Shown here: piece by piece, positions 45,110-54,800 of the stretch
Position numbering within the stretch: the stretch's first letter is position 1
How the letters are laid out: every line of letters begins with the position of its first letter
Assembly: GCF_007748195.1 (NCBI RefSeq)
Contig: NZ_CP037920.1
Location: forward strand, 3,287,501-3,351,500
Reading direction: 5' to 3'
From: Gimesia aquarii
GTDB taxonomy: Bacteria; Planctomycetota; Planctomycetia; Planctomycetales; Planctomycetaceae
DNA length: 64,000 nucleotides
Notes under the pieces: generated by a model
Database searches by the model: none
Told to the model about the DNA's origin: nothing
What the model saw: the letters and a program-made list of their open reading frames with translations, nothing else
Program-made: the position numbers and the translations under genes

Positions 45110-46720
45110 ATGCCAAACTCGCGTCTCCCTAGATTTGTGATTCTCTTTTGTACGTTCTGTTTTCTGTTTTCGTTTGGAACGCATCTGAGTGCCGCTGAAA
45201 AGCCGAATATCATTCTCATTATGTGTGATGATATGGGCTATTCCGATATCGGCTGTTACGGAGGCGAAGTCGAGACTCCCCATCTGAATCGACTGGCGCG
45301 GGAAGGGATGCGGTTCACTCAGTTTTATAACAACGCCAAATGTACGACCACGCGGGCTTCTATTCTGACCGGCCTCTATCCCCGTTTCGGCAAGGGAGGC
45401 CATATGCGACAAAATATGGTGACGCTCGGCGAAGCGATGAAGGTCGCCGGTTATCATACGGGACTCAGCGGCAAGTGGCATTTAATGCGCACGAAGGGCT
45501 ACGCCAAGAGCAAATATCCCGGTGGCTGGATTGATCGTTACGATAAAACAACACATCCGTTCTTTCGTGGCTTTGACTCGTATTACGGTGTGCTGGATGG
45601 TTGTTGTAATTTCTTCGATCCAACGATTTCTGATCCTCCCTACAAACGCGCCGGCATTCGCAGCTTTGGGCATGACGACAAAGCGGTGACCCAATTTAAA
45701 GAGGATTACTACACAACGGATGCCTTTACCGACCATACACTCGATATGATTCAGCGTTATAGCAAAGATGAGAAACCGTTTTTTATTCATCTTTGCTACA
45801 CTGCCCCGCATTATCCGCTCCATGCAAAGCCCAAAGACATCGCAAAGTATGTCGGAAAGTTCAAAATGGGGTGGGATCAGATGCGGAAAGACCGTTGGAA
45901 ACGGATTCAAAAGATGGGTTTGGCGGGTGAGAACTGGTCTTTGTCGGAAGGAGACAGCCGTAGTTACGCATGGGAGACGGCGAATCACGAGTTCGAAGAC
46001 CTGCGAATGGCCGTTTATGCCGCCATGATTGACAGTATGGATCAAAATATTGGTCGGATTATGACCACTTTGAAAGCAACGAATCAACTCGATAATACCC
46101 TGGTCCTGTTTCTCTCAGACAATGGGGGCTGCAGTGAAGAACCGGGCGGACGTGATCCTAACAAGCGGACTCCCGGTCCCAAAGACGATTATGTGGCCGT
46201 CGGTCCTTCCTGGGGCTGGGCGCAGAATTCTCCTTTCCGGCGGTATAAATCGTGGGTACATGAAGGGGGCATCTCGACGCCTTGCATCGCCTGGTGGCCG
46301 GGTAAAGTTCCGGCTGGGAGTATCAATCGCAGTCCGGCTCACATTATTGACCTGATGCCGACCTTTCTGGAAATGGCGGAGACCGAGTATCCAAAAACCT
46401 ATCAGGGACACGACATTCTACCCGTTGAAGGTACCAGCATGCTGGCACTCTTAAAAGGTGAAGAGAAATCACTGCACAATTCTCTCGCCTGGTACTGGTC
46501 AGGTAATCGTGCACTGCGACAAGGTCCCTGGAAACTCGTTTGGGACTCTCAGGTCAAAGAGTGGGAACTGTATGACATCAATGCCGACCGGTGTGAGATT
46601 AACAACCTCGCCGCGCAGCATCCCGATCGGGTCAAACAGATGACCAAAGACTGGTTTGCCTGGGCAGACAAGGTGGAGTTGCGGTCGAAGCTCAAAGCAG
46701 ACCGGAAGAAGAAAAAGTGA
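45110..46720 (+). CDS. secreted arylsulfatase-like protein (type I, Cys-type)
   Basis: This 536-residue protein has a signal peptide (residues 1-29), the metal motif MCDDMGYSDIGCYGG at 38-52, and the signature CTTTR at 78-82 with Cys78. GKWHLM, HYPLHA and FLSDNGGCSEE follow, and it ends in a Lys-rich tail. The CTTTR form is seen in the arylsulfatase B-like class. It should cleave sulfate esters outside the cytoplasm. It appears monocistronic and is convergent with the hypothetical membrane gene 95 bp away. Confidence 0.93.
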   Translation: MPNSRLPRFVILFCTFCFLFSFGTHLSAAEKPNIILIMCDDMGYSDIGCYGGEVETPHLNRLAREGMRFTQFYNNAKCTTTRASILTGLYPRFGKGGHMRQNMVTLGEAMKVAGYHTGLSGKWHLMRTKGYAKSKYPGGWIDRYDKTTHPFFRGFDSYYGVLDGCCNFFDPTISDPPYKRAGIRSFGHDDKAVTQFKEDYYTTDAFTDHTLDMIQRYSKDEKPFFIHLCYTAPHYPLHAKPKDIAKYVGKFKMGWDQMRKDRWKRIQKMGLAGENWSLSEGDSRSYAWETANHEFEDLRMAVYAAMIDSMDQNIGRIMTTLKATNQLDNTLVLFLSDNGGCSEEPGGRDPNKRTPGPKDDYVAVGPSWGWAQNSPFRRYKSWVHEGGISTPCIAWWPGKVPAGSINRSPAHIIDLMPTFLEMAETEYPKTYQGHDILPVEGTSMLALLKGEEKSLHNSLAWYWSGNRALRQGPWKLVWDSQVKEWELYDINADRCEINNLAAQHPDRVKQMTKDWFAWADKVELRSKLKADRKKKK

Positions 46721-46814
46721 CCTTTTATCGGAATCAGGTTCGACCTGAAGACGGCTGCCCGAATACCAATCGGCGGACCCGATAAAATCAACCATTTTTG
46801 ACACGCTCAGTAAA

Positions 46815-47822
46815 TCAAAGATGGTCCACGACTTCAAGATCCAGAAATTCGCCTAATTGCTCGGCAGCGTGTCGTGGTTGGTCCGGGGATTCGTGAGCCC
46901 GGACATCGAAGCTCATGAGATTGATGCGATTTCCCATGAAGGAATCCTCGATCAGGTTGATCTCGTAACGCGTAGCACGTTCGGGGATCTCCTCTTTGCA
47001 TAACTGAAGAGCAACGCAATCATCATACGGAATGGATTTCTCGTCGTGATTTGAATAGATAATACGGATCGCTTCATTATTTGTTTCGATGCGAACGGGA
47101 TAGACATCGGCAGCGTGGTCAACAATGCTGCGGTCACGGCTGAACGCCTTTCGTTTGATTTCGGCTGCATTTTCGGCGACAACAGACAATCGGCTCTTGT
47201 ATCGTCGCTCATGGCCGACTTCCCACGTCGCCAGGCGATCGACTCGCAGCGGCGAGCCGTCTGCCAGGGTGATCGCGGCTTGCGTGTAGTTGTGGCTGCC
47301 CTCGGCCAGGATTCGTGACAAGGCATCAAAGACCGGCAGTGCGTCCTCGCTTTTCAAAGTGTAGCCAAGATGGGCGACCTCCTGTGTTTCAACGTGACGC
47401 AACAAAATGATCTTAAATCCACCCCAAGTGCGATGTAGCTCGGTCTTGGCCCCTACCTGGTAATCGACGACAACACTTTGGCGATTCAGCACAAGACGCG
47501 TCGGCAACAGAAAGAAGCCATATCGAACGATCACCTCATCCGCGCCCGTCGGTATCAAAACGCTGCGGGGAAAGCACAGTTGGTGAATCACTGCCCAAAG
47601 AACCAACCCGCCGGGCAGGAGGGTCGCCGCCTTGGATTCCGTCATAAAAAACAAGAGCCCCGCAAAAAAAACACCACAACCAATAATGAACGCCAGACGC
47701 TCCAGTTTGGGGCGGACCTGCGTGCCTTCTGCCGTCAGCACGGCCTTGGGATCAAACATCAACGGTCGCTTGCGGGTTTTACGGACAAGTCGATTCCAGT
47801 CAGCATCGGACGGATGGTTCAT
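46815..47822 (-). CDS. hypothetical membrane protein
   Basis: This 335-residue protein has two membrane helices at about residues 42-80 (FIIGCGVFFAGLLFFM and LPGGLVLWAVIHQLCF), followed by a mixed alpha/beta cytoplasmic-type domain of about 250 residues without recognised motifs. The layout resembles two-span proteins with a bacterial PH-like domain, but this is only a shape argument. Codon use looks slightly richer in GC than its neighbours. Its job is unknown. Confidence 0.6.
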   Translation of the reverse strand: MNHPSDADWNRLVRKTRKRPLMFDPKAVLTAEGTQVRPKLERLAFIIGCGVFFAGLLFFMTESKAATLLPGGLVLWAVIHQLCFPRSVLIPTGADEVIVRYGFFLLPTRLVLNRQSVVVDYQVGAKTELHRTWGGFKIILLRHVETQEVAHLGYTLKSEDALPVFDALSRILAEGSHNYTQAAITLADGSPLRVDRLATWEVGHERRYKSRLSVVAENAAEIKRKAFSRDRSIVDHAADVYPVRIETNNEAIRIIYSNHDEKSIPYDDCVALQLCKEEIPERATRYEINLIEDSFMGNRINLMSFDVRAHESPDQPRHAAEQLGEFLDLEVVDHL

Positions 47823-48333
47823 ATTGGATTCTTCACGCCTTTAATAACCGGGCCTCTGCTACTCCGACGAAGAGCGCACTTAAACAGGAATTCTACAGTC
47901 ATGGTTGAAAAACCACATCACACTTCCACCTCCGATACTAACGGGGCAAAACTAGTCTCGGATCATTCATTTGTGAACAAGAGCGAAAAAAAACGGACGT
48001 TTTCGTTTGAGTCAGTGCGTTCAGGTGTGGTCGCGCTCAATCAGCTTCAAAACTGATCCAAGACAGGCCACGCGTAGTTTTAGTCTGCGAAACTCGTCAT
48101 TTCACGGACACACCGTAAAACCACCCAATTTGCTGACACATCATATGAGGTAGAGGAAACTGTATTTGGTTAGCAGTGAAAAGAATCCCAAAATGGCTGC
48201 AAGGGATTTTCGTCGAAATGCTTTCGCGTAACTCATCATTTGCGGGACAGTCAACTCAAACGAACGATTTACGGGTTTACTGAAGTAGCATATCAATTAC
48301 GAAAGGCGGGGCAGCGGTTTGCCACACACATCA
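47823..48333. other. intergenic region with imperfect 24-bp repeat
   Basis: About 510 bp without a supported gene. It contains two related 24-bp segments (48087-48110 and 48226-48249, 20 of 24 identical) in the same orientation. No RNA gene was recognised. Confidence 0.45.
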
Positions 48334-48738
48334 CTACGGGGTGTGCAGCTTTTCAACGACGTGGCAGCAATCAGTTCTCTTTTGTGTTAAACATTTCTCC
48401 AAAGCTGACTTCAACACTCGTCGAACGTGTTTCAAATCTTTGAGGCGTTTCTCGACATCTTCCAGCCGATCTTCAATCAATTCTTGGACACTACCACAGG
48501 TCGGTGCTTCACCCGATTCATCTGATAGCAGTGCTTTCACATCTTCGAGAGTAAAGCCAATGGATTGAGCCGACTTGATGAATTTGAGCTTTTGTAACGA
48601 CTCGTCACCGTAGAGTCGATAGTTCCCCGCACTACGGTCTTCGGGCTGGATAAGACTGATTCGCTCATAGTAGCGAATAGTCGTTGTTGGGATATCGGCT
48701 TCTTTTGCCAATTGGCTGATTATAAATCGCTTGTTCAT
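48334..48738 (-). CDS. MerR-family metal-responsive regulator
   Basis: This 134-residue protein has an N-terminal winged helix (FIISQLAKEADIPTTTIRYY), a coiled-coil dimer helix and a C-terminal metal site. Cys residues lie at the start of the dimer helix (APTCGSVQ) and in a closing C-x7-CC loop (CLTQKRTDCC). This resembles the ZntR/MerR arrangement for Zn, Cd or Hg. It is divergent from the metal-transport fusion gene and the operator-like dyad lies between them, so it is almost certainly its regulator. The exact metal cannot be read. Confidence 0.9.
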   Translation of the reverse strand: MNKRFIISQLAKEADIPTTTIRYYERISLIQPEDRSAGNYRLYGDESLQKLKFIKSAQSIGFTLEDVKALLSDESGEAPTCGSVQELIEDRLEDVEKRLKDLKHVRRVLKSALEKCLTQKRTDCCHVVEKLHTP

Positions 48739-48813
48739 TCTGCCCTAATTCCTGCGACTTTTCCGTAAAAACAGCTAAGTATTATGATCTATAACAAAAC
48801 ATGTGAAACAGGC

Positions 48814-48845
48814 TTGACCTTACACTATAGTGCAAGGTCGATAAT
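48814..48845 (+). promoter_or_regulatory. MerR-type promoter and operator
   Basis: A -35 box TTGACC (48814-48819) and a -10 box GATAAT (48840-48845) are 20 bp apart, the overlong spacer expected for MerR-activated promoters. The dyad GACCTTACACTA/TAGTGCAAGGTC (48816-48839) is symmetric in 11 of 12 pairs and fills the spacer. It would control the metal-transport fusion gene at 48909. Confidence 0.88.
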
Positions 48846-48908
48846 AAGTAATTAACAACGGCTTTGCAACAACATCTATCGTGCAGAACTTGGAAAAGAA
48901 CAGCTAAT

Positions 48909-50129
48909 ATGGCTTCTGAAAAAACCATACAAAACCGAATTCAGTGTCCCTCCTGCGATAAAAAAGCAAAACGGGTCAGCGCCGTCACACTGGCATCTTT
49001 ACTTAACAAGGAGTCTGCTCAATTGTTCCAAACAGATGGTCATGACTGTTGCGATTCAAACGAAGAAGGCTGCACACCAATTAATGGAGATACTGGTTGG
49101 CGATTTTGTGACTCAGAAGATTGCGATGTGGTCTATTTCTCTGAGGTAGAAGACACGGTATTTAACAAATCGCAACTAAATGTTTCAGTTGGTGTGAAAG
49201 AAACGACTGGTGAGCGTCCACTTTGTTATTGCTTTGGACATTCGGTTTCCAGCATTAAAGAAGAGCTAAATACTAAAGGGCATTCCGATGCCTCTGACGA
49301 TATTCGTGCAAAGATGAAAAGCCCTGGTTGTCGATGTGAAACTGAAAACCCCTCTGGTTCGTGCTGTTTGGGAAGTGTTACTAAGGGAATTAAGATAGCA
49401 CAGGATGAACTAGAAATGGATAACGCTGAGATAGATACTCCAGCCACCCCATCAGGCAATAAGGGTGAGAAGATTGCCAAAATTGGAACTATTGTTTCTG
49501 CAATCATGGCATCAAGTTGTTGTTGGTTGCCACTGTTGTTGTTGGCAGTAGGAGTCTCTGGAGCAGGCATTGCATCGACATTGGAAGCCTACCGACCGTT
49601 GTTAATCATGGTAACATTTAGTTTTCTCGGTGCAGCATTCTATTATACATATCGCCCCAAAAAAGCGGCTGCCAATGGTGGGCATGGTTGCTGTGCGACA
49701 GAGCCAGTAGGTGGAGAAGATTGTTGTGCTCCGGCGGCTAAAGGTAAATTCAATATAATGTCTCTCAATAATCTGATGCTGTGGGGCGTGACAGTCATGG
49801 CTCTCGTTTTCCTACTCTTCCCGAGATATGTCGGGATAATTATCGGCGGTGATGGAAAGGCTGTTTCTGAAAACATGAACAGTGCCGTTTTCAAAATTGA
49901 AGGCATGTCTTGTGAAGGTTGCACGGAAAGTGTTTCAAAAGCTATCAGTGGCGTAACTGGTGTAAGTAGCGTGAAGGTCGATTTCAAATCGGGCACTGCA
50001 ACAGTGCAACATCTTTCATGCTGTAAACTTCCCACAGATGCTGTTTTATCCGCTGTGAAGAATGCGGGATTCAAAGGCAATGTCGTACGGAACCACATTG
50101 CGAAACCAAAACCTGATAGGAAGAAATAA
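48909..50129 (+). CDS. fusion of CopZ-like metallochaperone, MerT-like membrane part and MerP-like HMA domain
   Basis: This protein of about 406 residues has an N-terminal Cys-rich part (CPSCDKKAKRVS, DSEDCDVVYFS, CYCFGHS, CRCETE and SCC), which resembles CopZ-type zinc ribbon plus BFD-like [2Fe-2S] domains. Then come MerT-like membrane helices with the Cys pair ASSCCWLPLLLLAVG, a Cys-rich cytoplasmic loop and another helix. The C-terminal HMA domain has the metal motif GMSCEGCTES, like MerP. Separate MerT and MerP import Hg(II) toward mercuric reductase; no merA gene is present in the next kilobase. The metal may be mercury or another soft metal. The ATG at 48909 is chosen from domain start; an upstream TTG lies at 48864. 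Confidence 0.85.
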   Translation: MASEKTIQNRIQCPSCDKKAKRVSAVTLASLLNKESAQLFQTDGHDCCDSNEEGCTPINGDTGWRFCDSEDCDVVYFSEVEDTVFNKSQLNVSVGVKETTGERPLCYCFGHSVSSIKEELNTKGHSDASDDIRAKMKSPGCRCETENPSGSCCLGSVTKGIKIAQDELEMDNAEIDTPATPSGNKGEKIAKIGTIVSAIMASSCCWLPLLLLAVGVSGAGIASTLEAYRPLLIMVTFSFLGAAFYYTYRPKKAAANGGHGCCATEPVGGEDCCAPAAKGKFNIMSLNNLMLWGVTVMALVFLLFPRYVGIIIGGDGKAVSENMNSAVFKIEGMSCEGCTESVSKAISGVTGVSSVKVDFKSGTATVQHLSCCKLPTDAVLSAVKNAGFKGNVVRNHIAKPKPDRKK

Positions 50130-51049
50130 ACTGGCCTCAGCTTACGAATTTGGCTCTATTCATTCAACAGCTTTGTTTTCAGAGTTTTTGATCGTGACTG
50201 AAACTCGTAAGCCTTCCATAATCCTTTAAAACCACCATTTTAAAAGACACTGTCTAAAATAGTGACGGGGAAATTAAGGTTTCGTAAACAGTGCAAACTG
50301 ATCGTCCTATAACAATTAACTTTCGAATTGCCAGCAGTGTCACATTTTCAGTTCGAGTTGCCGGGCGCTATTTCATATCATTTCTTCGGATTTCTTTAGC
50401 CAGATTGTTTTTGTAATCTTTGGCAAGTACTCCATCAGACATGGCTGAGATGTCCTTTTAGGTTGAGAGGTTTTGTGATGCTTCTGTCTCGCTGGTTTCT
50501 ATTCATGGTTTCATTTCGAATCATGTTAAATCATACAGGACGGCGGGAGATAGACAAGAGAAACTTTTGCGCAGTTTTGTCTGAGATGTGGTATGAAATT
50601 GATATTTTGTCTCGCCTACGTTGCCGGAAAGCATGCTCAAAGGGAGCGAGTCATTACGAATGTGTTCTCAATTTGCAGGTGAAGATGTGGAAAAAACAGG
50701 CGTTTTTGTGGTGTGGAAATCCTCAGTGTTCACGATGAGCACCTGCTGGAAAAATTCTCCTCGCGCGCGCGACGCAGATCAGCTAGTTTCAAAAATGGTA
50801 TGACGGTGTCAAGTTCAAAAAATACACTTGGATTCAAAGTGAAAATGGTTGTTCGAAGGTTACTGAAATTGTCAAGACTTTTTGATTGGGAGACTTTTGG
50901 ATACTGTTTATGAATCAGTTTCTTCCGAACACAATGGAAATAAAAAGATTTAAACCGCTTCTGAGTCCGGTTAGACTGAAGTGTGGTATAAAATCAGAGT
51001 TGATTACACAGGAATCAATAAGCTTAAACTCGACTATGAGAACTTTATT
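50130..51049. other. long intergenic region
   Basis: About 920 bp between the metal-transport fusion and the third ECF sigma gene. No ORF with both coding pattern and ribosome site, no RNA gene and no clear repeat was seen. A short CG-alternating tract lies at about 50762-50772. The sigma gene promoter should lie near its right end. Confidence 0.45.
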
Positions 51050-51622
51050 ATGCAGGAAGTCACACAAATTTTGAAAGCGCTGGAAGCGGGTGATGTGGCT
51101 GCTACCGATCAACTGCTGCCGATTGTGTATGCGGAGTTGAGGAAACTGGCGGGGAATAAAATCTCTCAGGAAGCACCGGGGCAAACACTGACGGCAACAG
51201 CGCTGGTGCATGAGGCCTATTTACGGTTGGTGGGGAAGGAAGAGGAGCCGCAGTGGGATCATCGGGGGCATTTCTTCGCGGCGGCTGCGGAATCGATGCG
51301 GCGGATCCTGATCGAAAACGCACGACGCAAAAAAAGACAGAAACATGGTGGCGAACTGGATCGTGTTGAGCTTCCTGAGATTGCGGTGCCCGCTCAGAAA
51401 CAGTTCGATGATCTGTTGGCACTGGATGACGCTTTGACTCAATTTGCGAAGGAAAGTCCTGAGAAAGCCGAGTTGGTGAAGCTGAGATACTTCGCTGGAT
51501 TAAGTGAACAGGAAGCCGCGGAGGTATTGGGAATTTCCCGTGCGACGGCCGCTCGTCACTGGGCTTATTCTCGTGCCTGGTTATTTAGCCAGATTAATTC
51601 CGATTTAAATCAAACCGAATAA
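51050..51622 (+). CDS. ECF-type sigma factor paired with a Ser/Thr kinase
   Basis: This 190-residue protein begins MQEVTQILKALEAGDVAATD and LLPIVYAELRKLA, the typical start of the planctomycete ECF class that lies next to Ser/Thr kinases. Region 2 has LVHEAYLRLVG and HFFAAAAESMRRILIENARR, and region 4 has LSEQEAAEVLGISRATAARH. I chose the ATG at 51050 because the family starts there; the longer form at 50981 adds non-conserved residues. The kinase gene follows within 190 bp, and such sigma factors are thought to be controlled by the kinase (family knowledge). Confidence 0.9.
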   Translation: MQEVTQILKALEAGDVAATDQLLPIVYAELRKLAGNKISQEAPGQTLTATALVHEAYLRLVGKEEEPQWDHRGHFFAAAAESMRRILIENARRKKRQKHGGELDRVELPEIAVPAQKQFDDLLALDDALTQFAKESPEKAELVKLRYFAGLSEQEAAEVLGISRATAARHWAYSRAWLFSQINSDLNQTE

Positions 51623-51652
51623 TTATAAGGACTTACAGATAATAAGGAGAAC

Positions 51653-51733
51653 ATGACGAAAACCAATCTTCAAAAAATTTTGTTTTTTGAAAGAAACTGT
51701 GAGGCGCGCCATATGACAAAATCGCATGGTTGA
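51653..51733 (+). CDS. candidate 26-codon ORF before the kinase gene
   Basis: The ATG at 51653 is preceded by a strong AAGGAG ribosome site 5 nt upstream and the frame runs to TGA at 51731-51733. The product is basic with a hydrophobic middle (MTKTNLQKILFFERNCEARH). It lies between the sigma and kinase genes, which otherwise lack such a strong ribosome site. It could be a leader peptide or a remnant; expression is unproven. Confidence 0.35.
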   Translation: MTKTNLQKILFFERNCEARHMTKSHG

Positions 51734-51809
51734 ATAGTCGGGGAACAATGACTGTTCCCATTTAAAATCTTTACCTGGTGGGGCGACCCATCCTGAAGAA
51801 AACAAAATC

Positions 51810-54800
51810 ATGTCCGACCCTGAAATACCAGAAAATCCTGAGCCGGAACCAACACGTGAGAATGTGAATCCTCAATCAGTAGAGGGTCTGTTTCTGCAGG
51901 CATTGGAAAAGAAAACTCCAGCGGAACGTGCACAATTTCTGGATGAGATGTGCGGTGATAACATGGAACAACGCCGTCGTGTTGAGGCACTGTTATTGGC
52001 ATATGACGATGCGGGCAGCTTTCTGGAAAAATCCCCCATTGGATCAAGTGAACCACAGCCCGTTTCTCTTGAGTTTCTAACACCCTCCGATAATCCAGAA
52101 TTGTTGGGGACACTGGGAGAGTACGATATCTATGAAGTGATCGGGCAGGGGGGGATGGGGATTGTCTTTCGTGCGCTCGATCCGAAATTAAATCGTATCG
52201 TTGCCATTAAAGTGATGTCACCACTTTTGGCGATTAACCCCAATGCGCGGAAACGATTTTTACGGGAAGCCCAGGCGGCTGCTGCCGTCAGTCATCCGCA
52301 TATTGTCACGATTCATGCCGTTGACGAAGACAAATTACCGTATCTCGTGATGGAGTATGTCGTTGGCCAGTCGTTGCAGGAAAAACTTGATAAAGTCGGT
52401 TCTCTGAAAGTGACAGAAATCCTGCGGATTGGAAATCAGATTGCCGAGGGACTTGCCGCCGCTCATAAACAGGGATTGATTCACCGCGATATCAAGCCGG
52501 CGAATATTCTGCTGGAAAACGGTGTGGAGCGGGTTAAGATCACCGACTTTGGTTTGGCGCGAGCCGTCGATGATGTGACGATCACGAAGACCGGCGAAGT
52601 CTCAGGCACTCCCCAGTATATGTCTCCTGAGCAGACAACGGGAGAACGCGTAGACCAGCGCAGTGACCTGTTCAGCCTGGGTGCGGTGATGTATGCGATG
52701 TGTACCGGACGTTCGCCTTTTCGAGCGAGCAATCTGGCTGCTGTGGTGCGACGGGTTTGTGATGATACGCCACGTCGCATTCAGGAAGTCAATGAAGAGA
52801 TTCCACCCTGGTTAATTGAGATCATTGATTGTCTGCTGGAAAAACGACCGGAAGATCGATTTCAAACAGCGCAAGAGGTCGCTGAATTATTGGGAACGCA
52901 TTTAGCGATTGTGCAGCAGCCTGGAAAAGTACCGGCGATCGATGAGAGACCGCGAGAAACTCACAGGCAAGGCACTGAAGCACGACACACTGAAACTCAG
53001 TCGATCAAAGAAAGTGACCCACGTGCCTTCTATCCTGTTGCCCACGCGGTGATGTTCCTGGGGGGGATGGTTGCATTTTCGGAAGCACATGCACCACTTT
53101 CGTTTCCAATCAGTGCGGGGTGTGGAGTCTTTCTGGGGCTGTTGATTGCATTAGTCGTCTACGAGGCAGAACGCCGTCACGCGCAACCATTTGCCGCATT
53201 ACGCATGTCTGATGTACTCTCAATGCCGATTGCCTTTGCAGGTGGTACGCTCTTGATGCAAATACTGTTCTATCTTGAATTTCTTCCCAGCATTCCCAGA
53301 CCACTTCTATATCTCCTGTTTCTGTTGGGGATCCCTTTGTATTTTGTCTGGATTCTCATTAAACAGCAGGGGCATGCGGATCGAGACTTTCAGTCGAATT
53401 CGAACCAGCGACAAGGCCAATGGGTAGATCGTCTGGCAGTCTGGGCAGGTGCGTTGATGTTACTGACCCCGATCTTCATCGGGTTGTTTGGAATCGCTAC
53501 AGGACGGCATTTTGCTGGAAACGTTCCAGAAATGATACTGGTGTCGCTGTTGTTCTTTGGTCCTGTGGGATTGTTAGTCCTGGTTTGTGGTGCACAAAAT
53601 ATCGTTCAGCCAAATTCAACTACTGCGAAAATTTTGGATGGATTATTTTTGTTGGCGTGTTTCTGTTTGGGGCCTTTGGGTATTCTGCTTTACATTGCAC
53701 GCTACATCAAACGACGCGACGCGCGGGAACAAGAAAAGTCCGAGCCAACGCCGGTTAGCCCCCACCAAGATCCGATTACTGCAGAGCATAAACGCTCCAA
53801 CAAACGAATTATTGTAGGAGTGATCTTAGGTGTCATCACTCTTCCGTTACTGTTTTTGTTTGCTCTTGCATTCAGACATATGAATCCCACTGAGAAATCC
53901 TGGGTCGTGAACTGGGGACTGATGACAGTTGTTGTCTGCGGGATGTTTGGAGCAATGTACTACATTAAACGGAAAGGCGTTTTGGATGCTTTGAGTAATC
54001 CATGGAAATTGATTGGCTGGCTGGTTCTTTCTGTCATGTTATTGATTCCCAGCCTGTTTGCAGTTTCATTGCTCGTGCCAATGTTAGCGAGAACGCCCGG
54101 CAGTAATGAAGTTGTGATTAACTACGATCCTGATTATCCCATTACCAAAATTATGACCGAAACAGGCAAGGCATATGATGTGTATTCCAAACCGTTTACT
54201 CTGAAGTTGACGCCGGGAAGTCATGTCTTACAAATTTCATATAACGCTAATAACTTGATACACCGATTTACAAAAAAGATAAAGAAAGAAGCCGGTAAAC
54301 AACTGAAGATCGACCTGAGCACAGAGATTAAACGATTGTATGATGCCAATGTAAATCAGCGAGCTTCGGTGGATATGGAGGAGGCAGGGGAGGCTGATAT
54401 GGATGGATCCTTGTTTTCCGATGACTCAAAAGCTGTGTCAGCAGAACGGAAAAAAAATCTGGGAGCGATTTTACTTAGTGGGCAGGAGCCTGGCTTACGG
54501 GCAGGGATATTTCCCGTTAATCCATTCCAGGCCAAACCTGAAGACGGTGTGTTTGGTTTTGCTGACCGGTTTTTTACTTTTGAGTCATTAACGCATGAGG
54601 TCCCCGCCGGGAAGTACTTCATACGGGTTTCCAGTAATTATGCTGGTTGGGAAATTGATGACGGAACGCCAAAGTATGATCTGACTGAGATCGAGGTGAA
54701 GCCGGGGACCATTGTTCCAGTGACGATTCAACGTGATTTCACGAAATTGGTGGAGAGTCACCCGGACTGGTCAAAGGGAGGACTGTTTAAGTTTCATTGG

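Noticed and set aside
45482-46087. 201-codon minus-strand frame inside the arylsulfatase gene
   Set aside because: It is the antisense shadow of a gene with full sulfatase motifs.
47478-48056. Long plus-strand frame opposite the hypothetical membrane protein gene
   Set aside because: It mostly mirrors a real minus-strand gene, is rich in basic residues without a domain, and has no ribosome site.
50762-50772. CG-alternating tract as a possible Z-DNA or regulatory element
   Set aside because: It is too short and has no supporting context.
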